64,000 bases of DNA from Smittia aterrima (lineage: Eukaryota; Arthropoda; Insecta; Diptera; Chironomidae). The translations under genes and the position numbers were made by a program. Shown here piece after piece: positions 13,347-27,089 of this stretch (position 1 is the first letter of the stretch; each line of letters begins with the position of its first letter). The notes beneath the pieces are model-generated. The model made no database searches, was not told the origin of the DNA, and was given only the letters and a program-made list of their open reading frames with translations. The stretch covers positions 15,562,854-15,626,853 of the forward strand of contig CP093830.1 of NCBI GenBank assembly GCA_033063855.1. The letters are read 5' to 3'.

Positions 13347-16300
13347 AAACAAAATACGCATTCACTGCTAAAGTAAGTAAGACGAGCGAATGAAAAGCAA
13401 ACAAACAAAGAAACAAACAAAAAGAGAAAATATATTTGTAAAGTTGTATCATTAAGTGAAAATGTGTTTTATAGTTAAATTTATTGAAGCGAATGAATGA
13501 GTGGAAAGAAGAAAACTTAAACAATTAACTGTAAATATTTTTATAAATACATAAATTTCATGGAACTTTCCTCCCTTTTGCGTAATATAAGTTTCCTTGA
13601 CACAAGCTCACACTGTGTGAGTCACACACACACTCTCTCCTTCTCGAGCTGTCGTAAGTCCATAAATTACGTCACTGGGAGAGTGTACAACTTTTTTAAA
13701 TTTGAACGTGAGTTTGTTTCGCGTTTCGACTCGTCATTTATGAGCTAAGACGGATGGAATCATTCATAAATCACGTCTCGCCGAAGCAATACGAAACTTA
13801 ACTCGTCCAATTGATTAACGGCGTGACAAACTTTCGAAAAATTAGCTTCGGGACGGGAAATTCGGGGAAGCGAATAAAGTAGCCTCGTAAAAATATTATG
13901 TAAGAAATAAATAATGAATAAATTTATAACACCAAAAAGTTTTTAATAAATGTCTGAGTAAGCATTCCGTTGTCGAAAGAATCGGTGGAGCGGATGAACT
14001 TTTCCTCCTCCCTCCTACCATGCTACCTGTTAGATGTCCGTGAAAAACATAAACTTTCCTACCTTAAATGTTGTTTAATTAAAGAATAATAAAAATAGAA
14101 GTTTTTTATGTCAGAACAAGAATGATTGTTCGTTTTTATTTTTTCATGTTATCTACTGTACAATGATGGACCTAGAAGTTTAAAAAAGTTTCAATGAACA
14201 TTAAATTTTTGAAATAAAACCACATTTGAGGAACGTTAACTTGGATGGAAAGCGAAACGTTTTTCCAAATCATGAGCAATATAGAATTTTTAATGAAGAT
14301 AAATATTTCCAAACAAAAAAAATTGAGTGAAATTTGTTTTTCTCGGCGTTTTGACAGCTTTGAAAGTAAAAGCTCGCGTGAATGCTTCACATTGCTTTGT
14401 TTATTAAATTTTTCTTTAAACCACTTTAAGTCGTCGAATGGGATGATTCATGAATTGCGTTACATTTTTATTCCGGGAAATTTATGATCTTCATCTCATG
14501 ATTAAACTGATAAGAGAAGCGTGAGTTAAATCGATCGTTTGTTTATTTACAACTTCATTATCTCTCTCTCCTTGCTGTTTCACGTAAAATATTGTTACCA
14601 CAAGAGTTTAAGAGAAATCTCAGCATTTAATGCGATTAGGCTCAAATATATTTACAAAAATGTTTTCCTCTGATATGTCAGAGCAAGCACATTTCCCCAC
14701 CAGAAGTGAAAAGAGAAAGCTCTGTCAAAGCTCCGAAAAGAGAAAATTTAATTGAAACATAACAACATTGAATCAAGATCTCTCAACAATTGACATTCGC
14801 ATGTAATAAAATTAATTTTCATCTTGTTTTGTATGATTTGGTGAAATAAAAGAAAGAAGGAGAAAGAGAGAGAGATATTTCTGTGATATATTAACTTAAT
14901 GTTATGAAAATTCGCTACGCTTATTTTCTCCTTCTTGACGGAAAACGCAAAATACTTTGCTGAAAAATTTTAATTTTGGAATCAAAAATATTGAGAAAAA
15001 ATTCTTACCCGAGGCTTCTTCACTTACTTTCAATAATTATTCAGATAAGTCTTAGATCAAAGGAAAGAAAAAAAAACTTCGACGAATACTCCTTGGGGAG
15101 ATTCTTTCAATTTTTCCACTGGTTTTGTTTGTAATGGAAAATTCGAAAGAAAATGGTTTTGAAAAAACATGCCGCAAAGCAAGTAGATTTGTATTAAGGA
15201 AAATATTTTGTTTAGAACATTTTTTACCCTTCGAGTTTGTCGATAATACTTTTTACACGAAAACACTTTCAGGTTTGAGATCTTAACTCAGACACAATAC
15301 GTTTTCACTCCTTGGAAGTAATCCAGCTATATATTTCCATCGCTCTGACTCAGAGCCTCTGAGATCAGATTTAGAAATAGTTGGGATTTTCATTTTATGA
15401 TGTTTACTTTGAAAGTTTTAACAGCTTACAACAACATGTGCACGATCCAGAAGAATATCTGACATATTTCAAAACGATTCCGAGAATCTTGAAGCATCAG
15501 ATTCCATTTTGCATTGAAATTATTCGCATCGGAAAAAAGTTTGTTCATTAAACTTTTAATATTTTCCTAAAGTTTTCGAAGTGTTTGAAATTTTTTGTTT
15601 CATTCTCACTTTATATTAAAATCTACTTCTAACGCAAAGTTCTAAAGAGAATGCATTAGGCAAATTATCCAACCAATTTATAAAGAAAAACTTATAAATT
15701 TTTAAGTTTTAGTTCTAAGTTGAATTTAAACTTTATCTCGTGGGAAACGAGAACGGAACGAGAGAAGATCCTTTGAGTGATTAATGATGTAAGATTCGGA
15801 AGCTTTGTCGTGAAGTTTCGTCATTGGATTGTGTCAAAGTCGTTTTGATAGATGAGCGGATTATTCATTAAAATCTCCCAAAAACTCTACAAAAGACTTT
15901 GACAAAGGTCAGAATGACGCAACTGAAGAATTCTTCCCTTTACTCTCTTTTGTTATTTGTTGGAATTTGCAAACAAACAAATTTTACTTCCATATTTGTT
16001 ACGATGGAAAAAGTCATTCAATTTAGGAAAAGTGTATGAATGACTTCTCGAAACAAGTATTTAACAATACGGAACGTAATTTATAATCAGAATTATCGAG
16101 AAATATGTTTTGTAGTTAAAATAAAGACAAACACTTTCATTGATGGCTTGAACAATTAGCGGGAATAATTTGCTGTGATAAATGTGACACGATGAAGGAA
16201 GTCTCGGCATTCGAGTAGGAACAATCTGAAAAGAGTAATTTGCAAAACACATTCATTAATTATGTCACGTTCTCAAACACTTCCTGTTGACTTATGTTCA

Positions 16301-19300
16301 ATCCATAATTTGTCATGCCATCTCGAAATATTTGTCTAATTGACTTTTCGCTGGCAGTCTCACGTGAATAAATTTATTATATTTGAGGTTCCCATCTATT
16401 TCTAATTGAAACTTTTCTTAAACGTTCAGCTATTGCGAAGAGAAATGGCGAGAGAACATTCAAATAAAATTTGTCTTCCATTTATTTTCTAGAGAATTTA
16501 ATGAAATTACCGAAGAAGATTCTGAAGAAGTAAAATAAAATTCTGTTTCATAATTAAGTTTAATCTTTTATAAACCTGATTCGTCTGCAAAAACGAAAGG
16601 ATGAAACCGACAGCGAAGATTCCTCCGCAAGACGATAGAAAAAAATTTCTCTCAAAATTCACTTTTAATTGAAATCGTTTCGGAACTCGAGAAACACAAG
16701 AAAGCAAAGCCACTTCTGGCTGCGAGCCTGAAACGTTTTTTTTTTGTGGGAAACCATTTTCCCGTGAATTTATGTGGTAGAAGAAAGAGAAGAAGAAAAG
16801 CTTCCTCAATAGAGAAAGCACAGCAGCGAGAGTAAAACTAGTTTGGCTTAGTGGTGCTAATGAATGAATGGTTTCGTTTTGTTTAATGTACAAAGGATTG
16901 CGGGCGCAAAATGTGCTTGAATGACCGAGCACACAAAATAAAAAAAATATGCGAGCGCTTAGCCGGCACATTTTTCAAAGCGGCGCCAAATTCCATCCTC
17001 TCTCCGTTTTATTATCGATGGCTACTCACTGTGCATTTTCAAATGGATGATGATGAGCCCTCTGTCTTCCATTTGAATGACAAATGAGTATGTGTCACGT
17101 TTGAGAATATATAATATTTTTCGATTCGATTCATCCGGTTTTATAGCTCTCTATCAATCGGCAATCATAAAACAAACAAAAACTCAACGATGGCATCTTG
17201 AGATAGTGAAAAGCAATCGATCCGAAACGGAGAAAGCTTTTGAAAGCAGAAAAAAATAAAAAAAATTCAAGGTGACTCGTTGACGAAGCAAAACTGCTGA
17301 CTTTTCTTGTTTATCAGTTGATCCTCTAATCGTATGGAAATTTCGATGACCAAAACAAATTCTCTGATTGAATCAGAGCATGAAACAACACTAGATCAAA
17401 TCCATTTCAAATAGTTAATTGTGTGAAACGTTCATTGATATAGGCTTAAGCATCATTTTTATGTTGTTTCGTTTTTTGATAATTGAAAAGAGAAAACACA
17501 GAAATCTATCTAAAAGTATGTTAAATGAATAGAGCATTATCTAATAAGCGTTTCTCCATAAATCGATGTGCATGCAAGCAGAAGAAAAACTTAGTTGAAA
17601 AGTGATTTTCTTAAGAAAATTATTAGCAAACTGAGGAGTCGATAGAATCAAAATTACTAAATTGAATTGAAACTCATACAAATCATAAACTGAACGCTCA
17701 TTTTCTTTGTAGTATATTCATTCATCTATCAAACAAAGGAACACTAAGCTATTGATATAAAGAATATCTCGATCATCCTAAATTACTTTTTAAACAAATG
17801 AAGAAATGAAAAATTGTATTCAATCTGATGATGAAAATATTTATAAAATCAATTAATAAATGAAAATTGCAAAAGAATCAGCTATTGAAATTTTTCATTT
17901 TTAAATAAAAAATTGATTTCAGCAAAATACTATTTTTCAGATGACTATAAAGATTATTTCAACCGTGATTCGACTTTATCATGTCCTGAAGTCTACTGTT
18001 AAAATATGACGGCAAATTAACAAATAAATTATTAAATCCATGCCTTGTTTGTAATTACTTTTCGCCGAATCAAAAATCTTTTTAATATTTCAATTTACAG
18101 TTGACCATCCGCTCAATTGGATTGAGTTTAACGAGTGTCGCAGACAAGAAGAAAATTAAGGTTATGTGCTTTCATTGGAAACACATACCAGTAAAATGAT
18201 GTTAGTAACATCATGGTACTAACTTGTATTCTTGATTTTGGTAAGAAAATTGTTGAAATTGGATAAAGATATTTTTTAGATTATCTCAGATCTCAACAAT
18301 AGTAAGTCAGAAACTTTCGAATAAATCAAGCAGGAACTGCTATCCGGTCACACGATGTCGCTACTTCTGGTTCAAAAACATTTTAGACGGTAAAATTTTC
18401 AGTCATGCGACGAAACAAAACTTGAAAAAGCTCTTTTTCCTTTCAATTTGTAATTATTAACATTGTTGTCTTGCGTCACATCGTGTTAATTGTAGCGCTA
18501 TTCTAACAAACCTGATGTTGATTCAGGCTTGTAAGACAAATCTGATGATATTATAATCATGACTTTGTTTTTTTGGTTAGCGCCTTGCTAAAATATTTAT
18601 TAACTAAACAACATCTTCTGTTTATTTACTCTCACGAGACAGGAAAATCCCGTGACTAATTTTTAAAGTCGAAGCGACCCCTATAGGTGACCCTTTAGAA
18701 GCTTCTTAGAAGACGAAGAAAAAAAAAATGTTTTCACCTCAAGCACATCGCTTCATTACCAGACACTAACACGCTGTTACATCTCGCTTTTTTCGTCGTC
18801 TCTCGATCATCCAACCTGCATAGCAGATTTTAACGTTTTGCAGCTCTTCAGCTTAGTTTTGTTTCAGACGTTGAACAAAGTGGACAAACAGGGTACCGAC
18901 CCGGTGTATTTTCTAGAAAATAGCTCTCTCATTGTTAAACGAAGCGCACATTGATAACAGTAAATTAAAATACGCGAAAAAGGTTGAAACTTTATCATTT
19001 GTGGAAGCTAATTTACACTATACAGTTTATCAAAGGTAGAGTTCTCATTGCAATAAATTTTATGTCAAATTAATTTGAAAAATTATCGAATATTCGCTGA
19101 TTAATGTCAAACGCTAATTTATAATTTAATTAGATGTATAAATTTGAAAATTAGTTAAATGAAATGGTTTAGAAAATGTTCAGTTCAAAGTGAAAACTTT
19201 AATCGAATGTTTAGTTTGATATTCGCGGATTAATTGAAGAAGAAATTTTGAAACAAACACAGATTGCAGAACAAGTTAAGTCAATGACTCGTTGACCTTT

Positions 19301-22300
19301 TACAAAAAATTTAAAAAGAATGTTTAACTGACAAAATCTGCGTCACGCAATCGATGTGATCATTCGGTTAAATTGAAATATATTTTGTGTGAGACGGCTA
19401 AAAAAATCCTGATCGCTCAACATTCTCAAGAGAGACTGTCGCTCATAATTAGAACTCGTGATTTGATAGTTGTTTACACCATCATGATTTTGAGATTGAG
19501 ATAAACATCAATTCGTAATCATTAAGCGAAAACGAAGAAACTTGATTGACCGAAGGAGTTGGAATCGATCGCCAGTTACATTTCGCGGATTGGATACGAA
19601 CGAAGAAAACAACGCAAAAGCAAGAGAAGAGAAACAAAATTATTCAACAGCTGAGTAGATAGTGGGATTCCTTGGAGACCAGGCAGTTTAAATCTTAAAT
19701 TTAATAAATATTGAAATTATTTATTTCGCGGAAGCCCTGAAGAATGTTTCGGTTTTAACTCTACACGAATTAATCTACTGTAATTCGACATTTAAATAAT
19801 TTAAATCTTCGATATCCCGCAGTGAAAACATTCCAAGAATTATTCCCTTCGACCTCAATTTCTCGTTCAATTAACTAGTCCGTTAACTTAGTGCGAAGAA
19901 GCCTTGACTCTGATCATGAATGAATGCAAAGCAACAACAAACTAAAGGTTTGAGTCTCTTGAACTCACTGCGCTGCTTACTAAAAATGTAAACAACTTTT
20001 CTATGAAGGAAAAATATACGGAAAGAGGTGCAAGACTTGCTTTGCTGTCCATTCAAGTACTCCCGTCAGGTGGCCTTTGCGTTGCGTAAGTTGTTGTTGA
20101 CGCCAGTAATTCGATTGAAGCTGGAAATTTCCATCGTCTTGAGAAATAAAACAAATGATCAAAGCTTGTCCTGTCGCTAAATTCGAACTTTTTTTTTGAA
20201 ATCTATTTTTGTTTTTGCTTTACTGATTGCTTCTTTTCCGAGTTGTCATGACTGATAAGAGAATTCCTTCGTCTCTCCGCGAATATTTGAAGAATATTGA
20301 CGTCAAGTGACCGCCCACGTAACAAGAATGATTTAACACGTGAGATATAAACGTGAATATTTTTTTGGAGAGATGTGATACACAGATAAAAATTCTTTTC
20401 AACCGTAAACTTTAAATGATTCACTTGGCGTCATCGTGTGATCTTGAGTTATCAAACAATTGTCATATCTAAGAGTTTCGGGATCTTTTGAATTATTTTT
20501 GTGTATTTCTTATCAATCGATCGTTTTAATGTTTTCGGAACAACCTAGCACGCAATGATAGCAATGGGAAACTAAATCAGAGAAGCACTTGAAAATATTT
20601 TCTTGTTGTTTTTGCGCTAAATGAAAATACTTTTGATAAGCATTTAATGCGTTCTTCAAATACAAACATTATAGATTTGTCTCAGTAACTCGCGGAAATC
20701 ACGTTCTTTCACTTCAGTGAAGCCCAGACGATCAGAATGTTAGATAAAAGAAGAACTCGTTTGTAAATAAGTTGAACGATATGGGCCATGTTTGATAAAA
20801 GAAATATCTTCAAATTAAATCTAAACGTGCAAGATGCACAGAGCGAGTTCTTTTTTAGTGAAAAGAAGTTGAATAAACGCCTATCGATTCGTGCTTAAGA
20901 GAAAAAAGAGATCTCCGGAGTTTTTTCATCGATCGTTGTTTGAAAACAATTTCCATTGAAAGGTATGAATCACAAAGGCATAAAAATGGAATTTCACTAT
21001 CAGACAATTCAATATGAGCAATCTTCATCAGTTCTCAAGAAGAATTTCTTTGTCTTGCGAGAAAATTTCTTTGACGCAATTACAAAAATTGTTTCATGAA
21101 AGATAAAATAAACTTGATAGAACAAGTAAACTAGTTCGAGGTTTTCTTAATCAATTGATTTCTCACGTGCCCAATGTGCCGCATTATCGAAAACATTTCT
21201 CGTGAAATTTAGACAAATATTTACTATCAATATGTTTTTTTGGACATATCGCTAGAAAGCTTTGAAAGCTCCTCATTATTTTCCACTGTAGTGTGAGCTA
21301 AGCGAATCATCATCGCTCACGCGCTACTCATCAACACATCGCAAAAGAACGATAGCGAAAAGACTTCAAAAGGTTTTCGCGATTGCCATTAGAGGAGCAG
21401 TTGCTTGTAGCTTTCGATAGCGAACAGTTGAAGGAGCGAAACGCTGTACAAATAAAAGTAAAGAGTTTTTTCCAAGTGTTAAAGTGTATGTTCAGTTTGC
21501 TGAATAAAAACAGAGAAAGGTAAACAAAAAGTGCACGGATTCTGTAGAATCGAGAGAGAAATTTCTGAAGCTTTGCTTCGTGTTAATCATTTCTGTTGGT
21601 TTATTGAAAACGTCAAAGTCTGACTGGTTTACCAACAAAGAACTTCAATGACAAATTGCCGGATGAATTTACTTACGACACCATCATTCTTTTAATGGCA
21701 TGATCAATGGAAAATTTGGTCTATACATTTCATAAAAAGAGTTTTAATTCTGTTATTCGCATTAAGATCACTTGTCAAAACTTCGTAATTCGTAGTTGAT
21801 AATAAGACGAAAACATTAAAAATTTATCTAACAAGTGTTTTGATAATTTTAAGGGGAACACGGCAGGAACTTCTGTTGTTATGAAAGAGTTTTTTTAGTC
21901 GGTAGACTAGATTGATGATTCAGCGAACAGAATTGAAAACTACAATTTAAGTTTGAACAACTGGTCGTCTTTACTTAGACTATATCAACGAGGCCATACC
22001 GAATTTTAGCCTAAGTAATTAGAACGAAACACAACCCAGCACAACTTTTCTTCCTTGTCAACAGTGAATTTAAAAGAAAAAGATAGAAAAAGTAGGAAAC
22101 AAAATTAATAGTTATGTTCAAACATTTCATTCAGAAAGGAAAGACAAAGCGAAATGCAAGCCAATGACTTCATTCTGTCTTCTTGTGACAGGCTGCTACT
22201 ATTTAATGGCTTTATCTACACATATGAAAAAATAAACTGTGCCTCTCGTCGCATGGGATCAAGTCATTGAGTTTATTTTATTTATATTTGATCTTCCACT

Positions 22301-24421
22301 TTGAATAAATTGTTCTCACGTTTTGTTTTTAAATTACATTTTATCCTCAAGACAGTCAGAGCACGATATGTAACATAACGAATTTCTCTCTTTAGTCAAT
22401 TTCTCATTAAAAATATTTTGCTAAAGAGTGTCTAACCGTATACGACACACTGAGAAAAGTGATAATTCAATTATCACTTTTTGTCCTCGAAAATCAAGAA
22501 TTAGTGGAACAATGATCAAATAATAATCCCTCATGTAAATTTATTTTGGAAATTAGACACTGCACGCTCAATTATTTCATTCCTTTGAAGAAAGCGACGA
22601 TACTCGAATGTTTGTCAATGGCTCGTCTCGAGATCGTCTGTCGTTGGCCGCGTGATCATGCTTGAACTGCCGTTACGGTCAAAGAAGACTGGAAATTTTC
22701 TACTTTATTTTATTTTACGTCAGAGACCTCTTCAGCATACTCGATATTCAAGATCGAAATTAAACAACTTGAAAGTTCTGAGTACTTCTGCTCCGCTTTG
22801 TTTACGTTATAAGATAAGATTAAGATGAGTAAGTCGAATCGAAAGCGGTCTTGAATTATTTTAGTAAACAAATTTTATTTCCCCGCATCATGGAAATCTT
22901 TCTTATCACTCTCCTCGAGTTCAAGTTTAAACAGAGGAAAATTCCATCAATACTCTTGTTCAAGATAAATAGAAAATTGAAGTTCTTCCTAAAATAGATT
23001 TTTCTCGTGAACATTTCGGAACAACAATGCATCGCGTCAATTTTATCTTTTAAAAAAAAAACATGATATTTTTAATCTTTGATCTCACTGTGATTTCCCT
23101 CTTTCTCATCAACCTCGCAGCATTTGTTTTTCAACTCATTCATTGAGTTTAACTGAGCGTAATCAACAATGAATGAAACTAAACTCAAATATTTTCGAAC
23201 AATAATTCAAATCGGTTGCTCCACGAGAGAGAAAATTCATTAAAGTATCATCATCTATGAAAAAAAAAACACGAACAGTTTAACGAAACGAAATCAGAAT
23301 GAAAAATATTTCACTGCTTCAGTGTTTTCATTTTGCTCGACCAGAGCAAACGAGTTCGGAACGCTTGATTATTGACGAGAAAGTCGTGTAGTTGGATTAT
23401 GAAAATTTCATAAATTTGAAAAGGGGAAAAATGTTTGAGCCGCGACAAATTTTCACTATAGTGTTCGATGATGATGGCACAAGGACGATTTACAAGGTGA
23501 ACGAATCAATATTTTCCAGCTGGAATTTTTTTTTCTTGAACTTCTTCATTTTATCTTCAACCTTTTGAACGGTGATTCACTAGTTTAAATTGCATTGAAT
23601 GACAATTATTCAACTTCATTTCATTGTCACCAATCAGCTGAGAACGGCGAATAATTGCTCATCAACGAAAAGACTGGCTGTGTAAAGAATTTCTTGATGC
23701 GATGCCAAAGAGTGAGGCGCGAAATAAAAGATTACACAAGCTAGTCATTGTTATGATTCCTCTGAAGCGTTGCGTATTGAAACGAGAAAGTCGCGCGAAG
23801 CTTTTTGTTCGATTGACTTGAAACAGATGTTATTTTGCGAAATTCTGACATGTCATGTCCCACATTCTTTTCTTGAGTTATTGAAGAGTGCCGTTCTTCA
23901 TAAATAACGTCTTAAATTTTCTATAATTATATTGTCAATTTTGACGTGACGATATCCATGATTCTCGTCATGTCCATTAATCTTCATTTGCAATTTCATT
24001 CATTGTAATTATTTGCAATCAAACGAAACGAATCAGCGATGAATCTGTTATGAATGAATTACTTTTCGTGTGACAAAACATCAATTAATGGACGCCAGTC
24101 ACAACTGTTTAATCGGCTGATCAATTATTGTGCAAGTCACGGTAAAGTTTTGAATAATATTTCACCGAATCCATGGATCGATTGAACGATAAAGTTCAAA
24201 GCCAAGGAATCGCAAAATATTCTTTTTTTCATTTCGTGACGTAAGAAATCCCCACTCGACTCGTTCGACGAACACGTGCGTTGCACGAGGATTGACGGCG
24301 CATGAGTCATTGTCGAAATTCTCGTTTCTTTTCGCCGTTGTTGTTGCTGCTGCTACAACAAGTCACTTGAACTTGACCCCCCAACAAAAAATAAACTTTC
24401 CACGATAACTTTATTTATTTT
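13347..24421. other. 11 kb without supported genes, upstream of the SLC5 transporter
   Basis: AT-rich unique-looking sequence. The 5' untranslated exon(s) and promoter of the SLC5 gene should lie here, because that gene has a splice acceptor directly before its ATG, but I could not place them. The longest open frame (16507-16971, minus, 154 codons) has no recognisable domain. Two exact odd-length palindromes are present, at 18196-18214 and 22455-22481. No transposon ends or RNA genes were recognised. Confidence 0.55.
22455..22481. repeat. Perfect 27-bp palindrome
   Basis: Arms of 13 nt (AAAAGTGATAATT and its exact complement) flank a single C. Arms this long are unlikely by chance in 64 kb even with AT bias. 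Function unknown. Confidence 0.8.
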
Positions 24422-24435
24422 CGTCTATCCCGCAG
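24422..24435 (+). promoter_or_regulatory. Splice acceptor directly before the SLC5 start codon
   Basis: A pyrimidine-rich tract ending ctatcccgcag abuts the ATG at 24436. This implies at least one non-coding first exon upstream and an intron inside the 5' leader. Confidence 0.65.
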
Positions 24436-26718
24436 ATGGCAAAAAGCTTTCAGGATTTGATTGTGGACTACATTGTGTTCATCATTCTTGTTGTCGTTAC
24501 CTCGGTTGTACCTTTATGGAGCCGATTCTTCGGAAAGAAGAAAACGAGGACGAAGGCAGATTATGTTTTCGCTACCGGAGCGATTTCGATATTTTCGATG
24601 ATGCTGTCAATAGCGAGAGGAACGTTAGGTGTTCGCTCGTTCTTAGGTGAGAATGCTAAGACAATATAAAATCAGAGAATGAATAATCGATTAATATCAT
24701 CTCAGGTTTTCCCAGTGAAATCTTTTATCGCGGAGCTGGAATGTGGGAGACAATTTACGGAATGGTAAACGCTTATCCAATTGTTTGCTTCGTCTTCATC
24801 CCAGTATACTTCAATCTGGGAATCACGTCAGTCTATCAATACATCGAATTGCGATTCAAGTCCAAATTAGTACGATGCTTGGCATCCGGAACTTATGTGT
24901 TTCGTTCTATATTGAATCTTGGTGTGACAGTTTTCACGCCAACCGTTGCCCTCTACACAATCATCGGTGAGTACCTTCGCAACTTTTACCTTTATTGTTT
25001 TCTCGCTACAGCTGTAATTGCTGACATCTCTAACGACTACATAAAAAATTTTTTTCTTTCTATGATTTCTATCAATAGGTGTCCCAATCTGGGTGTCACT
25101 CACTGGAATCACTTTAATCAGTATTATCTTCAATATACTCGGCGGGTTAAAAGCGGCTATCACTGCCGATGTGATTCAAGTCGTCATCACAATCTTCGTG
25201 TCTGCTGTGATTATTATTCAATCGACGATACTCGCTGGCGGAGTCGGAAATGTTTACAAAGCAAATCACGATAGTGGGCGATTAAACTTTTTTAATTTCA
25301 CGGGCGACATGACAATCCGTGTCGATACGACTTCAGCATGGATTGGTCAGCTCTTCATGTCGTTGAGCTTGTTCGGATGTCAACAGAATTTCGTTCAACG
25401 ATACTTGAGCATGAAGAGTATCAAAGACGTCACAAAGTAAGCGACTGAATGCAGAGATTATCGTTTGTTCTACTAACATAATTTGATTTCAGAATGTTGA
25501 TGATGAATATTCCGGTCATCATCGTTCTCTTCTCACTCTCGTGGATAGTGGGAATGGGAATCTATTCTGTATATGCCGATTGCGATCCACTTAAATCTGG
25601 CTTCACGAAATCTACTGACGCGATTTTGCCTTTCTATCTTGAGGACAAATATTCGTTCATCCCCGGAGCGATGGGAATCTTTTTATCGACATTGTTCAAT
25701 AGTGCTCTCATCCTCAATGTTTCAAATCTCAATTCTTTGGCAACAGTCACGTGGGAGGATTTTCTGTCGCATCTGCCGCAATTTAAGGGAATGCAGGATA
25801 AGAAGCAACTACAGATTATCAAATTTATCGGATCAATTTATGGATTGATGATTATGGGGGTCGGATTTCTCGTTCAACTTCTATCGGGCGTGATTGAGAG
25901 TGCACAATTGATGACTAGTGCCACGAGTGGACCTTTACTTGGTAAATAGTTTCATATTAATCTCTCGAGAACAAATTGATTACACGTCGATGCTTTCAGG
26001 TGTTTTCCTCCTCGCTATTCTTGTTCCCTTCGCAAACTGGAAAGGAGCATCAGCTGGAATGATAGCGTCTCATATTGTGATTCTTTCTGTAACGTTCGGA
26101 CATCTTACGATTGATAAAACAGTTGAGTTCTTGGATACTTCGATTGAAGGATGCACGAACGAAACGTTTTCGAGTGGAATCATGAAGCCGAGTGGGCCAA
26201 TGTTTATAAGTCTTGCTCAACACAAACCTATTGAAGTGTCGCGGTGGATTGATCGACAAGAACTTATGTCAACAACTGAAAGTCCTGTAATCGACAACGA
26301 TGGGTTCACACAAAGTGTTTTCAAGATCTCGTACATGTACTACAGTTTGTTTGGGACTCTTATTACCGTTGCCGTTGGCATGATAGTTAGCCTTCTTACG
26401 TATTCAAAAGATGATGCTTACGATTCAAAATTTATCCATCCATGCGTCTATAAAATAGCAAAATGGTTCCCTGGAGCAGATAAACTTTTCTCCAATGAAA
26501 CAGACATTAAGAACAGTTCGCTGAAAGAGCCAGTTGAACAACACTGTAATCCTGCATTCGATGGTAAGAGCGAGGATATCAAAACAAGTGAAGAGAGTTC
26601 ACATGACGACGACGAAAACAATTCAAAGTTTAAATCGAATATCATCTACAAGTCTGAAATGGATATCCATCGAGTTGAGAATTACAAAAAGCTCTCAGAG
26701 GATGAGACCTCTCAATAA
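24436..26718 (+). CDS. SLC5-family sodium-coupled solute transporter (SMVT/SMCT-like insect clade)
   Basis: Five coding exons, 24436-24646, 24706-24966, 25079-25436, 25493-25941 and 26000-26718, with GT-AG borders and matching phases, give 665 residues, a normal SLC5 length. SLC5 proteins use the sodium gradient to bring small solutes (vitamins, monocarboxylates, sugars) across the plasma membrane. Evidence includes a first hydrophobic segment (DYIVFIILVVVTSVVPLW), the FLGFPSEI motif after TM1, LGGLKAAITADVIQ in mid-protein (the family's GG-kA--wtDv-Q signature), SLNS-like SNLNSLATVTWEDF, and ESAQLMTSATSGPLLG near TM9-10. The last exon has a glycosylatable loop (CTNETF), a final TM and a long acidic cytoplasmic tail. 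The TM1 core reads ARGTLGVRSFLG instead of the usual small/serine-rich sodium-site segment, with an arginine in it. I recall similar wording in insect paralogues, so this may be a clade feature. Substrate unknown. Confidence 0.93.
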
Positions 26719-26766
26719 TGAATGAACATGATCGCCAATCTGCAAGACTTGAAAGATATTTATGAT

Positions 26767-26836
26767 CTCATCAAAAAAGATGAGTTAAGTGAAAATCAAA
26801 TTTTTTCACACAAAATTGTGCAAGTTACTTGCACAA
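26767..26836 (+). other. Two adjacent hairpins in the SLC5 3' untranslated region
   Basis: At 26767-26784, CTCATC and GATGAG flank six A. At 26816-26836 there is a perfect 21-bp palindrome (TTGTGCAAGT, T, ACTTGCACAA). Both lie 50-120 nt after the stop codon and before the poly(A) signal, so they would be transcribed. An mRNA stability or protein-binding role is only a guess. Confidence 0.6.
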
Positions 26837-27083
26837 CTCTTTATTGAGAGAAAAATTAACGGCTTTTATTTGTAATAATTTGAATCGAAAGCAGTTAAAA
26901 TATTTCTCACTTAAGTCAAGAATAAGACAAACGATTTGCTTAAAAGAAATAATTGCTTGATCCATAGAAAGACTGTGATGGATAGTGTCTTATTAGTAGT
27001 TAAGTTGTCGTTTTCTTTGCTTGTAAGGTGATTAGAATTAGTAAAGATGAAGAAATATTTTTATAAGAATATTTTATTTTTCA

Positions 27084-27089
27084 AATAAA
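27084..27089 (+). promoter_or_regulatory. Candidate polyadenylation signal of the SLC5 gene
   Basis: AATAAA 366 nt after the stop, in a very AT-rich block (tcaaataaaatttataaatt). It is the clearest such signal after the gene. Confidence 0.5.

Noticed and set aside
16507..16971. 154-codon minus-strand ORF with a hydrophobic start
   Set aside because: No domain, no splice context, low-complexity Phe/Leu/Ser content typical of chance frames in this AT-rich DNA.
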